A stretch of DNA of 46,010 nucleotides from Bacillota bacterium (GTDB lineage Bacteria > Bacillota > Clostridia > Lachnospirales > Lachnospiraceae): contig JAEZJW010000075.1 in the NCBI GenBank assembly GCA_023415595.1, positions 1-46,010 of the forward strand. Reading direction: 5' to 3'. Position 1 is the stretch's first letter, and each line of letters starts with the position of its first letter. Shown piece after piece: positions 32,117-40,982 of the stretch. A program made the position numbers and the translations under genes. The notes beneath the pieces are model-generated. The model did no database searches. It saw only the letters and a program-made list of their open reading frames with translations, and was not told where the DNA came from.

Positions 32117-32968
32117 AAAAAAAGATTAATGATAATGATCGCAGTCATGATGGCAGGAATCCTAAGTGCCTGCGGAAATAAACAGAGTTCAGACCAGGGC
32201 TCCGATACCGGGAGCGGAAGTTCAAATAAATTAAAAGGCTCCATCACCATGGCCGGATCCACCTCAATGGAGAAGCTGGCGAATGCAGCTGCGGAAGCGT
32301 TTATGGATAAATATCCAAATGTCAGCATCTCACCGGAATTTATCGGTTCCAGTGCCGGTGTAACAGCAGTAATCGAGGGAACCGTAGATATCGGTAACGC
32401 TTCCAGATACTTAAAGGACAGTGAGACGAACTCAGGTGCAGTAGAAAATATCGTGGCGATTGACGGAATTGCTGTTATTACGGATAAAGGGAATTCCGTT
32501 ACGGGTTTAACGGTGGAACAGCTAACCGGTATTTTTACCGGTGCGATTAAGAACTGGAGCGAAGTGGGTGGTGCAAACCAACCCATAGTCGTGATCGGAA
32601 GAGAAGCCGGATCCGGTACCAGAGGTGCATTTGAGGAGATCCTATCCATTGAGGATATGTGCAGCTACTCTAATGAAATTAACAGTACGGGCGGTGTCAT
32701 GGCTAAGGTAGCATCAACCCCCGGAGCAATCGGGTATGTTTCTATTGATATATTGGATGATACCGTTGCAGCTTTAACGATTGATCAGGTAGCACCCACA
32801 GAAGAAAACATTAAAGTAAATAAGTATCTGTTAAGCAGACCCTTCATTATGGCTACCAAGGGCGAGATCTCGCAGCAGAGTGAAGTAGTTCAGGCATTCT
32901 TTGAATATATGGAATCAGAGGAAGGGAAGGAATTGATCCGGAGCGTAGGCCTGATTACGGTGGACTGA
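32114..32968 (+). CDS. pstS: Phosphate-binding lipoprotein PstS
   Basis: PstS (284 residues) captures phosphate outside the membrane and feeds it to PstCAB. The N-terminal signal ends in the lipobox ILSAC (C20 would be lipidated). Then a Gly/Ser linker (21-40) leads to the binding domain: TMAGSTSMEKLANAAAEAF, EFIGSSAGVTAVIEG, GNASRYLK, and GREAGSGTRGAFEEI, where Ser, Thr, Arg and Gly hydrogen-bond the anion. The C-terminal ALTIDQVAPTEENIKVNKYL matches the family. It heads the pst operon behind Pho-box-like repeats and a duplicated ribosome site. Confidence 0.96.
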   Translation: MKKRLMIMIAVMMAGILSACGNKQSSDQGSDTGSGSSNKLKGSITMAGSTSMEKLANAAAEAFMDKYPNVSISPEFIGSSAGVTAVIEGTVDIGNASRYLKDSETNSGAVENIVAIDGIAVITDKGNSVTGLTVEQLTGIFTGAIKNWSEVGGANQPIVVIGREAGSGTRGAFEEILSIEDMCSYSNEINSTGGVMAKVASTPGAIGYVSIDILDDTVAALTIDQVAPTEENIKVNKYLLSRPFIMATKGEISQQSEVVQAFFEYMESEEGKELIRSVGLITVD

Positions 32969-32993
32969 TCGGGAAGCATAACAAGGAGAGAGT

Positions 32994-33935
32994 ATGAGTG
33001 ATAAGAACATTTCCATCATCGGTAATTTCAGAACTAAGAATAAAGTAGAGAGAACAGCCGGTATCATATTCACAGCCTTCGCATTTTTTGCGGTGCTGGC
33101 GGTATTCTCTATTACACTTTATATGGTAATCAGCGGCACACCGGCAATCTTTGAAGTTGGGCTAAAGGAGATCCTGTTCGGTACCTTATGGAGGCCAACA
33201 GCAGAGAATCCCAGCTTTGGTATCCTGTATGTCATCCTGACCTCCATCGTCGGCACCTTCGGAGCAATTCTGATCGGGGTTCCGATCGGAGTCATGACAG
33301 CGGTATTTCTGGCAGAGACTGCGCCAAGAAGATTAGCAGGGATTGTCAAACCGGCTGTGGAGCTGCTGGCGGGAATTCCCTCTGTTATCTATGGATTATT
33401 GGGCATCCTGATTTTAAACCCGGTTATGTATAAAATAGAATTAGCTGTTTTTAAAGATTCCCCAAACCATCAGTTCACAGGGGGCTCTAATTTAATCTCA
33501 GCTATATTAGTACTGGCAATCATGATTTTGCCTACCGTGATCAATATCAGCGAATCGGCGATCAGGTCTGTTCCACAGCATTATAAACAGGCATCTCTTG
33601 CTCTTGGGGCAACAAGGATTCAGACCATATTCAAGGTAATCCTTCCCTCTGCCAAGTCCGGCATTGTCACTGCCATCGTTCTTGGCGTAGGCCGGGCAAT
33701 CGGAGAAGCGATGGCAATCAGTATGGTAGCAGGCAATGGGGCAAATCTTCCCTTACCCTTCAATTCGGTACGCTTTTTAACCACAGCGGTGGTTTCAGAG
33801 ATGTCCTATGCGAGTGACCTGCATAAGAGAGTACTGTTTACGATCGGGTTGGTTCTGTTCGCCTTCATTATGCTCATTAATCTGGTATTAAATAAAGCGA
33901 TGAAGGGAGGGCGAAGGGATGCCGCAAATGAATAG
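32994..33935 (+). CDS. pstC: Phosphate ABC transporter permease PstC
   Basis: PstC (313 residues) forms the membrane channel with PstA. It has about six hydrophobic segments, the first being GIIFTAFAFFAVLAVFSITL. The EAA-like loop that contacts PstB is seen at KQASLALGATRIQTIFKVIL (about 200-219), with ARGAT-like ALGAT and the Gly typical of importers. VELLAGIPSVIYGLLGI (about 122-138) is a conserved PstC/PstA block. AAGGAGAG precedes the ATG. The 3' end overlaps pstA by 17 bp, indicating coupled translation. Confidence 0.95.
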   Translation: MSDKNISIIGNFRTKNKVERTAGIIFTAFAFFAVLAVFSITLYMVISGTPAIFEVGLKEILFGTLWRPTAENPSFGILYVILTSIVGTFGAILIGVPIGVMTAVFLAETAPRRLAGIVKPAVELLAGIPSVIYGLLGILILNPVMYKIELAVFKDSPNHQFTGGSNLISAILVLAIMILPTVINISESAIRSVPQHYKQASLALGATRIQTIFKVILPSAKSGIVTAIVLGVGRAIGEAMAISMVAGNGANLPLPFNSVRFLTTAVVSEMSYASDLHKRVLFTIGLVLFAFIMLINLVLNKAMKGGRRDAANE

Positions 33936-34800
33936 TGTTTATGGTAAAAGAATCAGGACCCTGGATATCCTAGCTCATCTGATGATATATCTCTGCGCTT
34001 CGGTATCGATTATCCTTCTGGCAGGGATCGTAGGGTATGTAGCTTACCGTGGAGCCTCTACAATAAACTGGCATTTCCTTATCACTGCTCCCAGTGCAAT
34101 CAAAGGTACCTTCGGTATTGCAGGTAATATCATCAATACCTTATATATTATTATAATAACTTTGATTATTGCTGTCCCCTTTGGAATCGGTGCCGCTATC
34201 TATCTGAATGAATATGCGAAACCCGGAAGGCTGGTAAATCTGATTGAGTTTACGACGGAAACCCTATCCGGGATACCCTCCATTATCTTCGGACTGTTCG
34301 GCTATGTATTCTTCGGTCTTACACTACAGTTAGGGTATTCCATCCTGACCGGTGCCTTGACCCTGTCTCTTATGGTACTGCCACTGATTACGAGGAACAC
34401 CCAGGAAGCCTTAAAGACGGTACCGGGCAGCTACCGCAGCGGAGCATTAGGAATTGGAGCCACAAAATGGTATATGATCCGGACCATTCTACTTCCTTCC
34501 GCTATGCCCGGCATTATAACAGGAATAATCCTATCGGTTGGCCGTATCGTTGGCGAATCCGCGGCACTTCTTTTTACGGCAGGGAGCGGATATCTTCTTC
34601 CGAAGGTAGGTCAGTATGGAGAAGGCTTAGTCCAGAAAATAACTCAGCCGGGGGGAACGCTGACAATACAATTATATCTTAGTATGGAAAAAGCCAAATA
34701 TGACAATGCCTTTGGCATTGCTCTGGTACTTCTGGTAATCGTATTCGTTATAAACCTGTTGACAAAATATCTGACACGACGATTTAATGTGAATAAATAA
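33919..34800 (+). CDS. pstA: Phosphate ABC transporter permease PstA
   Basis: PstA (293 residues) is the second channel subunit. About six membrane segments are seen; the first is about 18-40. The block TETLSGIPSIIFGLFGYVFF is homologous to the one in PstC, and the EAA-like loop is YRSGALGIGATKWYMIRTIL (about 174-193). GRIVGESAALLFTAGSG is typical of PstA. It overlaps pstC and is followed by pstB after 51 bp, a gap that contains a small hairpin ATGCGC/GCGCAT (34821-34837). That hairpin may set the stoichiometry between permease and ATPase. Confidence 0.95.
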   Translation: MPQMNSVYGKRIRTLDILAHLMIYLCASVSIILLAGIVGYVAYRGASTINWHFLITAPSAIKGTFGIAGNIINTLYIIIITLIIAVPFGIGAAIYLNEYAKPGRLVNLIEFTTETLSGIPSIIFGLFGYVFFGLTLQLGYSILTGALTLSLMVLPLITRNTQEALKTVPGSYRSGALGIGATKWYMIRTILLPSAMPGIITGIILSVGRIVGESAALLFTAGSGYLLPKVGQYGEGLVQKITQPGGTLTIQLYLSMEKAKYDNAFGIALVLLVIVFVINLLTKYLTRRFNVNK

Positions 34801-34851
34801 GTGCTCCCAAGGCAGTTAATATGCGCCTTACGCGCATCTATGGAGGTTAAA

Positions 34852-35610
34852 ATGTTAAAGGATAAGATAAGTACGAAAAACTTAAATCTATATTACGGAA
34901 CTAACCATGCCCTAAAGGGTGTGGATATGAATATAAAAGAGAAGGCGATTACAGCCTTTATCGGCCCCTCCGGTTGCGGAAAATCAACATTTTTAAAGAC
35001 ACTTAACCGGATGAACGATCTGATTCCAAGTGTTAAAATCGAAGGTCAGGTAACACTGGACGGGGAAGATATCTATGATCCGAGGGTGGACACCACCCTG
35101 CTAAGAAAAAAGATCGGAATGGTATTCCAGCAGCCGAATCCTTTTCCGATGTCGATCTATGATAATATTGCTTATGGGCCCAGAATCCATGGAATTAAGA
35201 CAAAGTCAGTCCTGGATGGTATCGTGGAAGAAAGCTTAAAGGGGGCTGCCCTGTTTGAAGAAGTCAAGGATCGCCTGAAAAAGTCTGCCTTAGGGCTGTC
35301 CGGTGGTCAGCAGCAGAGACTCTGTATTGCCAGGGCACTGGCGGTGGAGCCGCAGGTTCTCCTGATGGATGAGCCCACATCAGCTTTGGACCCGATCTCA
35401 ACCCTGAAGATTGAAGATCTGATGTCTGAACTTAAGGAAAAGTATACAGTAGCCATCGTTACCCATAATATGCAGCAGGCTGCCAGGATCTCGGATTATA
35501 CAGCGTTTTTCCTGGTGGGGGAAGTGGTAGAGTTTGCACCTACGGATACGTTATTCACCAGGCCGGCGGATAAACGCACCGAGGATTATATCACGGGCAG
35601 ATTTGGATGA
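34852..35610 (+). CDS. pstB: Phosphate ABC transporter ATP-binding protein PstB
   Basis: PstB (252 residues) drives phosphate import. Walker A is GPSGCGKSTFLK, the Q-loop is VFQQPNPFPMSIYDNI, the ABC signature is LSGGQQQRLCIARALA, Walker B is LLMDEPTSALDP and the H-loop is VTHNMQQAARI. The last half, with FLVGEVVEF and EDYITGRFG, is the PstB hallmark. I start at ATG 34852 because TGGAGGT precedes it; the frame is open back to the pstA stop but those 17 codons include the hairpin and no ribosome site. 252 residues is the usual family length. Confidence 0.96.
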   Translation: MLKDKISTKNLNLYYGTNHALKGVDMNIKEKAITAFIGPSGCGKSTFLKTLNRMNDLIPSVKIEGQVTLDGEDIYDPRVDTTLLRKKIGMVFQQPNPFPMSIYDNIAYGPRIHGIKTKSVLDGIVEESLKGAALFEEVKDRLKKSALGLSGGQQQRLCIARALAVEPQVLLMDEPTSALDPISTLKIEDLMSELKEKYTVAIVTHNMQQAARISDYTAFFLVGEVVEFAPTDTLFTRPADKRTEDYITGRFG

Positions 35611-35620
35611 TTAGTAGGAT

Positions 35621-35649
35621 TTGACAGGGAATACGTGAAACGGTATAAT
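35621..35649 (+). promoter_or_regulatory. Full-consensus sigma-A promoter before phoU
   Basis: TTGACA (35621-35626), 17 bp, TATAAT (35644-35649), a perfect match, only 11 bp after the pstB stop and 20 bp before the phoU ATG. phoU and the regulator genes would therefore be made even when pst is off. Confidence 0.88.
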
Positions 35650-35669
35650 TTATATAAGGAGGAAATGCC

Positions 35670-36332
35670 ATGACAGCTAGAATGAGCTTTGAACATGAGC
35701 TTCAATTACTGAAAGAAAATTTGCACGAAATGGGTCAGATGATCGAGTCCGCCATTGAGAAAACACTTGTAGCCTTTGAGACACAGGATGAAGCTTTGGC
35801 TAAAGAGATCATATCCGGGGACCGGAACGTGAATGATATAGAGAAAACCATAGAATCCAGATGTCTTTCCCTGATTTTAAAGCAACAGCCGGTGGCGCGG
35901 GATTTAAGAATCGTTACAACAGCGCTGAAGGTTGTTACGGATATGGAACGGATCGGTGATCATGCTGCGGATATTGCAGAACTGATACTGCGGGAAAAGA
36001 GAGAGCATATCTATAACCTGGTAAAACATATTCCGGAGATGGGGAAGGTTTCGAAGGAAATGGTACATGATGCAGTAAAGGCATTTACCAATCTCGATGT
36101 CGAAGAAGCCAGGAGGATTGAAAAGAAGGATGATGTTGTTGATGATCTCTTCGACAAAGTAAAGAAAGAAGTGGCAGCACTGCTTCGGGCGTCGACAGAG
36201 CATGTGGACCAATGCGTGGATATTCTGATGATAGCAAAGTATTTTGAGAGAATTGGGGATCATGCGGTCAATATCTGTGAGTGGACAGAATTCCATGAAA
36301 CAGGGACTATGAACAATATCAGAATTTTATAA
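35670..36332 (+). CDS. phoU: Phosphate transport regulator PhoU
   Basis: PhoU (220 residues) is an all-alpha protein with two repeats of a three-helix bundle that links Pst to the PhoR-type kinase. Each repeat carries a metal-binding signature: VVTDMERIGDHAADIAE (about 88-104) and AKYFERIGDHAVNICEW (about 190-206). The opening FEHELQLLKENLHEMGQMIE is also typical. AAGGAGG precedes the ATG. It sits between pstB and the two-component genes, the standard arrangement, and has its own strong promoter. Confidence 0.96.
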   Translation: MTARMSFEHELQLLKENLHEMGQMIESAIEKTLVAFETQDEALAKEIISGDRNVNDIEKTIESRCLSLILKQQPVARDLRIVTTALKVVTDMERIGDHAADIAELILREKREHIYNLVKHIPEMGKVSKEMVHDAVKAFTNLDVEEARRIEKKDDVVDDLFDKVKKEVAALLRASTEHVDQCVDILMIAKYFERIGDHAVNICEWTEFHETGTMNNIRIL

Positions 36333-36376
36333 ATGAAGAAAGTGTAAATTAAACTCCAATGAACGGAGGGGGAGAA

Positions 36377-37063
36377 TTGGAAAAGATCTATGTGATAGAG
36401 GATGATGAAAGCATAAGGGAGCTGCTTAAAGTAGCACTGGAAGGCTTCGGTTATCGGATCAGAGCATATGAAGCAGCGGAGCCGGCTTTATCCGGTATGA
36501 AGGAGGAGAAACCGGATCTTGCTGTATTTGATCTGATGCTCCCGGGGATGGATGGCTTAACGGCAATCCGCCAGGTTAGGCAGGACCCTGCGCTAAAAAA
36601 CATTCCGATTATCTGCCTGACGGCAAAGGATAAGGAGCTGGATAAGGTGGCAGGCCTTGATGTCGGCGCAGATGATTATATTACAAAGCCTTTTGGAGTA
36701 TTAGAGCTTGCAGCCAGAATCCGTTCCCTGCTCCGCAGGGCTAATAAGGCGGATATGGAGGAGATTACACAGATAGAGGAACTTATCATCAATCCCATGG
36801 CCAGGGAAGTAAGGGTAGAAGGGCGTTTGGTGGAGCTTACCTATAAGGAGTTTGAACTGCTGCACTATTTGGTAGAAAACAATACCCGTGTCGTCAGCCG
36901 GGAAGAACTGCTAAATCAGATCTGGGGTTATAATTATGACGGAGAGACCAGGACACTGGATATCCATATCCGTTCTCTCCGTGCGAAGCTTGGTAAAGTC
37001 GGAGAGCAATGCATTCGGACTACCAGAAGTGTAGGTTATCGATTTGTTAAAGAGAAGGAGTAA
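36377..37063 (+). CDS. phoP: PhoB/PhoP-like response regulator
   Basis: An OmpR-family regulator (228 residues). The receiver has the acidic pair in VIEDDES, phosphoacceptor D52 in LAVFDLMLPGMDG, Thr in CLTAKD and Lys in YITKPFG. The winged helix shows LTYKEFELLHYLVENNTRVVSREELLNQIWG, which I quote in two parts only: EFELLHYLVENN and SREELLNQIWG, and ends TTRSVGYRFVKEKE, typical of PhoB. The TTG start at 36377 is chosen because the strong GGAGGGGGAG sits just before it; an ATG at 36359 precedes that site. By position after pst-phoU it is the phosphate regulator; the name is by context. Confidence 0.9.
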   Translation: MEKIYVIEDDESIRELLKVALEGFGYRIRAYEAAEPALSGMKEEKPDLAVFDLMLPGMDGLTAIRQVRQDPALKNIPIICLTAKDKELDKVAGLDVGADDYITKPFGVLELAARIRSLLRRANKADMEEITQIEELIINPMAREVRVEGRLVELTYKEFELLHYLVENNTRVVSREELLNQIWGYNYDGETRTLDIHIRSLRAKLGKVGEQCIRTTRSVGYRFVKEKE

Positions 37064-38458
37064 ATGAAAAGAGCGGTATTTCAAAAATTCATATTGATCT
37101 TAACACTGGCGCTGATCTTAAGCGGCAGTATTTTTAGTGTGACCATGAGTGATATATTGCTCGATAAGACAAGAGAAAATATGCGAGGGATTCTGAAGGT
37201 TGTGGACTATTCTCTTAATTACGGCGGGAATCTGCAGGAACAGGTACTTAAGTGGAAACAGGTACAGAATGATCAAAATTCCCGTTTTACAGTAATGGAC
37301 CTCGAAGGTAATATATTGGCTGACAGTGATGTTGCATCCTATCAATCTATGGAGAATCATTCCCATCGCGAAGAGGTGATGGAAGCGATCAAAACCGGTT
37401 CCGGAGAAGCAAGAAGAAAGTCGGAGACATTGAAGCTGCCGATGCTGTACTTATCCGTTCTTTCCGATAACGGAGCCTATATTCTCAGAATGGCAGTGCC
37501 TTTCTCCGGCCTTTATGAATACATGGGGCTGTTGCTACCGGCCATCCTAATCAGCATAGGACTCTCCTTATTGATATCCGTAATTATAGCGGACCGTTTC
37601 TCCAGAACAATGACAAAGCCCTTGAAGGATATCGCTGAGGAGCTTTTAAAGCTGAAGGAAGAAAATCCGGAGTTTACATTTAAGCCTTACAGGTATGAGG
37701 AGATGAATGTAATAGCTGATACAACGAAGCACATGGCAAATTCGGTACAGGAGTCGAGGAAACAGATAGAATTTGAGAAAATGATAAGACAGGAGTTCTT
37801 CTCCAATGCCTCCCATGAATTAAAGACACCGATTACTTCCATCCGTGGATATGCAGAGCTTCTGGAGAATGGTATGGCAACCGATAAGAACATGGAAAAG
37901 GAATTCTTATCAAGGATCAAGCGGGAAACCGAGAATATGACGAATTTGATCAATGACATCCTGATGATTTCCCGCCTGGAAACCAAGGAAGCAGAGGTAG
38001 AGATCACAGAGGTAAGGCTTTGTCCGCTGATTGAGGAGGTGTGTACCTCTTTACAGCCTTTGGCAAAGGAGTATCAGGTTACGATTACTACGAATTGTAA
38101 GCCTCTGAGCTTAAAGGCAAATGCGGGGCAGATGAAGGAGCTCTTCAATAATCTTATCGTTAATGCGATTAAGTATAATAAACCGGGGGGCAAGGTTTTC
38201 GTTACGGTCACTTCGGAGGCGAAGGAAATTGTAATTATCGTGGAGGACACCGGGGTAGGAATACCGGAGGAGTCCAAGCAGAGGGTATTTGAGCGCTTTT
38301 ACCGGGTTGATAAGGGACGAAGTAAAAAAGTAGGCGGAACCGGTCTGGGCTTATCCATAGTCAAGCATGTGGTTAATTATTATAACGGAACGATAGAATT
38401 AGAAAGCAAGCTTGATCTCGGATCGAAGTTTATCATCCGGCTGCCGAAAGGAAAGTAG
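37064..38458 (+). CDS. phoR: PhoR-like membrane sensor histidine kinase
   Basis: A 464-residue kinase with two membrane helices (about 9-31 and 155-177) enclosing an extracytoplasmic domain of about 120 residues with PAS/CHASE-like sequence (FTVMDLEGNILADSD). A HAMP-like linker follows. The phosphoacceptor is H251 in FFSNASHELKTPITSIRGYA. The ATPase domain has N box NNLIVNAIKYNKPGG, G1 EDTGVGIPEE, the F box FERFYRVDKGRSKK and G2 GGTGLGLSIVKHV. It starts directly at the base after the regulator's stop. Signalling of phosphate status through PstSCAB-PhoU is inferred from context. Confidence 0.9.
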   Translation: MKRAVFQKFILILTLALILSGSIFSVTMSDILLDKTRENMRGILKVVDYSLNYGGNLQEQVLKWKQVQNDQNSRFTVMDLEGNILADSDVASYQSMENHSHREEVMEAIKTGSGEARRKSETLKLPMLYLSVLSDNGAYILRMAVPFSGLYEYMGLLLPAILISIGLSLLISVIIADRFSRTMTKPLKDIAEELLKLKEENPEFTFKPYRYEEMNVIADTTKHMANSVQESRKQIEFEKMIRQEFFSNASHELKTPITSIRGYAELLENGMATDKNMEKEFLSRIKRETENMTNLINDILMISRLETKEAEVEITEVRLCPLIEEVCTSLQPLAKEYQVTITTNCKPLSLKANAGQMKELFNNLIVNAIKYNKPGGKVFVTVTSEAKEIVIIVEDTGVGIPEESKQRVFERFYRVDKGRSKKVGGTGLGLSIVKHVVNYYNGTIELESKLDLGSKFIIRLPKGK

Positions 38459-38536
38459 TCTGATGCAGAAGGGAATTATGAATAAAGGGTAAGTATAAAC
38501 TTATTTTATGCCGATATAGCTTATAAATATGGTGCG

Positions 38537-38554
38537 CACTCCTTGTTCTTCCGG
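38537..38554. repeat. 18-bp piece of the gyrA-fumA repeat core
   Basis: Exact match, inverted, to 18 bases of the 42-bp core found at 4251 and 4351. It lies in the leader of the coiled-coil gene. Sequence on both sides does not match, except perhaps a 16-bp fragment at 39449-39464. Confidence 0.6.
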
Positions 38555-38593
38555 GGTTTGAGCAACCGTGAAACGGCAGCATGGAGGATTTAT

Positions 38594-39433
38594 ATGAAAG
38601 TAAAATTAAACCCTATATTCTTTGGCAGCTTTTTTCTGGCTGCAATTCTGGCAGAAGGATATTGCCTTCTTGTTTTGGAAGCAGATCTCTTTACAGTCGG
38701 AGGATTAGGCATCGTCATTCTGATCAGCCTGTACCTGTTATTAGATTCCATCAGAGGCCAATGGAAACAAGGGAAGGAGAAAACCCTTTTCTATCTGGAG
38801 CAGTTATATCGGGATGAGACCGAAAAGAGAGATACCAGGTACACGGAGCTTTTAAATCTTCAGAAAGCAACTTATACCTCGGCGAAGAAAAATACGGCCC
38901 GTCTCGAAGAGAAGCTGGAAGAGCTGATGCTTAGGCTTCAATCCATGGAGAGAAGCAACTCTGAGGCGCTTAATAAAATAGCAGAGCTTCAGAAGAAGCT
39001 GATGGATGGACAAAAGAATGCCTTGAATATTGAAGTGAATTATCAGAAAGATAATACAAAGGCCCTGATTGCTGCAATCAGAGAAGAAACCGGGAAGCTT
39101 AATCACGAGGAAAAGCTTGAATTAATCCTGGAGACTTTGAAGGAGCTTCCTGCTCGTTCAGATAAATTCGACTCCCCCCTGCAGCAATATGAGGAGGACA
39201 GTTTTACAGAAGAATGGCTGGATCAGGAGCCTGAGCTGCCGGAAACGGACTTTGACGAGGAGGAACCGTCAGAGGAAGAGGATGTTTTGGAGGAAGAGCA
39301 GCTGCAGGAAGAACAAAGAGAGGAAGATCCTATGGGGAACTCTGATCAGGAAATTGTTCCGCTATATGATGATCCGAACAAAAGTCTGACCAGAGATGAA
39401 ATCGCAGCCTTATTTGCATCCTACGGGAAATAA
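38594..39433 (+). CDS. Unrecognised membrane coiled-coil protein with FliM-like C-terminal peptide
   Basis: A 279-residue protein I do not recognise. Two N-terminal membrane helices (about 7-28 and 33-52) are followed by a long basic/acidic coiled coil (about 80-185), a strongly acidic stretch (about 199-250, more than a third Glu/Asp) and a conserved-looking C-terminus LTRDEIAALFASYGK. That ending resembles the LSQ(D/E)EIDALL peptide at the FliM N-terminus, which binds CheY. I start at ATG 38594 with GGAGG six bases upstream; a frame open to 38543 includes this ribosome site. It lies alone after phoR and ends at a shared terminator. Function unknown; a scaffold or chemoreceptor-adaptor role is only a guess. 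Confidence 0.7.
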   Translation: MKVKLNPIFFGSFFLAAILAEGYCLLVLEADLFTVGGLGIVILISLYLLLDSIRGQWKQGKEKTLFYLEQLYRDETEKRDTRYTELLNLQKATYTSAKKNTARLEEKLEELMLRLQSMERSNSEALNKIAELQKKLMDGQKNALNIEVNYQKDNTKALIAAIREETGKLNHEEKLELILETLKELPARSDKFDSPLQQYEEDSFTEEWLDQEPELPETDFDEEEPSEEEDVLEEEQLQEEQREEDPMGNSDQEIVPLYDDPNKSLTRDEIAALFASYGK

Positions 39434-39472
39434 ACGGAGATAGTACACGAACGACTTTCGCACCAAATAAAT

Positions 39473-39516
39473 ATGCCACCGATCCAAGTTGAATAAGCAT
39501 TGGAAGGTGGCATTTT
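39473..39516. terminator. Shared terminator between the coiled-coil gene and dacF
   Basis: ATGCCACC (39473-39480) pairs with GGTGGCAT (39506-39513) over a 25-nt loop that can form CCAA/TTGG. T-runs lie on both outer sides (ATTTT on plus, TATTTATTT on minus), so it can stop both convergent transcripts. Confidence 0.75.
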
Positions 39517-39538
39517 CTGAGTTGCTGACATTCTGATA

Positions 39539-40948
39539 CTATAAATCCAGATAATCATCATCCTGAAAGGACGATTTCCGGAGAGCCCGCTTCTTATAGT
39601 AGGCATTTCTGCGCTTCAGACGCGGCCGCTCCACCAGGACAAAATATAAGCCGATGACTAAGGCAAATAACCCAACAATCAAGCCGATGATAATCGGACG
39701 GTAGGTCACCTTATCATCCTCCGCAGTCGGACCGGCTGGAGCTGCTGCAGTGGGTTCCGGCTTCACTGCTTCTTCGTGGAACAGGGAAGGATGTTCTACA
39801 TCATTATATAGGATATCCGCTCCTCCAACGTATTTTCCGTTATAGTTATAGGAAATCTTACCGATGACATTATCCTTGCCGGTTTCACTGCCTGCAGGGA
39901 AGAAGGAGACTTCCTTGACAGCATCTTCAAAGGAAGCACTGTTTGGAAGTACCAGGTAGCCTTTCTCATCGGTCGTGATGGAGCCATCGGTTTTACTGAG
40001 TAACGTATTATATCGTGTAAAAAAAGGGCTTTCCTTTAGAACAGGGGCATCCTCTAAGTCAGCGATCGGGTAGATGGAGAAATTATCAAAGCCGTAATTC
40101 AGTAGTTTGGAGGTGTCCGAGTACTGATGTTCACTGGAATCATCCCTCATGACAATACAAACCAGCTCCAGATCTCCGCGTTTCGCAGTTGTAACCAGGG
40201 TGAACCGTGAGACACTGGTATAGCCTGTTTTTCCTCCGAGACAATTCTCATAGCTGCGGTTTAAGATAAATTTATGGTGATTGGCTAAGTATCTTGTCTC
40301 CTCCTGAATATTCGTAGGAGGAATGGTATACGTACGGGTGGAAAAGATCTTCCGAAAAGCCTCATTCTTCATCGCTTCCCGGGTAATTAAAGCCATATCA
40401 TAGGGCGAGGTGTAATGATTGTCATCATGAAGTCCATGGGGATTCACGAAATTCGTATTCTTACAGCCTAAGCTCCTTGCCTTCTCATTCATCATATCGA
40501 TGAAGACATTCACATCACCGCCGCCGACATGCTCTGCTACCGCATAGGATACTTCATTGGCTGATTCCAAGAGGATGGCATAGAGACATTGCTGCATCGT
40601 CAGCTGCTCACCGACATCGATACCGATCCGGCTGCTATCCAGGTCCACGCCGAAGATGGCATCCTTCGAGAAGGTAACAATCTCACCGGGGGTGGAGTTC
40701 TCAATTGCCACCAGGGCTGTCATGACCTTTGTGATACTGGCAGGGTAATAATGTTCGTTCATATTTTTGGAATACAGAATTAATCCGGTTGAGGCTTCCA
40801 TGACAATCGCCCCTTCCGCAAATACTCCCGGCCCTTCGGGCCAGCTGCTGTTATCCGCAACTGTGGCATAAGCAGCCTGAGGCTTTAGAACCAGGGTTAA
40901 ACAATATATTAATATGAAACAAAACAAAGAAAGCTTTTGTCTCTTCAT
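39539..40948 (-). CDS. dacF: D-alanyl-D-alanine carboxypeptidase (PBP5/DacF-like)
   Basis: A 469-residue low-molecular-weight penicillin-binding protein that trims the last D-Ala from peptidoglycan stem peptides. A signal peptide (about 1-28, cleaved near AYA) precedes the catalytic domain with S71-I-T-K74, S129-A-N131 and K240-T-G242, the complete active site. A C-terminal PBP5-like beta domain (about 285-390) follows. The end has a true membrane helix (about 415-440, IIIGLIVGLFALVIGLYFVL) and a basic cytoplasmic tail of about 30 residues, not the usual amphipathic anchor. AGGAGG precedes the ATG. Only 34 bp separate it from araD, so it may be made from the ara transcript. Confidence 0.92.
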   Translation of the reverse strand: MKRQKLSLFCFILIYCLTLVLKPQAAYATVADNSSWPEGPGVFAEGAIVMEASTGLILYSKNMNEHYYPASITKVMTALVAIENSTPGEIVTFSKDAIFGVDLDSSRIGIDVGEQLTMQQCLYAILLESANEVSYAVAEHVGGGDVNVFIDMMNEKARSLGCKNTNFVNPHGLHDDNHYTSPYDMALITREAMKNEAFRKIFSTRTYTIPPTNIQEETRYLANHHKFILNRSYENCLGGKTGYTSVSRFTLVTTAKRGDLELVCIVMRDDSSEHQYSDTSKLLNYGFDNFSIYPIADLEDAPVLKESPFFTRYNTLLSKTDGSITTDEKGYLVLPNSASFEDAVKEVSFFPAGSETGKDNVIGKISYNYNGKYVGGADILYNDVEHPSLFHEEAVKPEPTAAAPAGPTAEDDKVTYRPIIIGLIVGLFALVIGLYFVLVERPRLKRRNAYYKKRALRKSSFQDDDYLDL

Positions 40949-40982
40949 AAGATCCTCCTAATTAAATTCGTAGAAAGAAGGT

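Noticed and set aside
35630..35645. parS-like ACGTGAAAC in the phoU promoter
   Set aside because: Only half of the palindrome is present; the CACGTG centre is missing.
39449..39464. Sixteen bases resembling the other half of the gyrA-fumA repeat core downstream of the coiled-coil gene
   Set aside because: Needs a 3-base gap and mismatches; too short to separate from chance.
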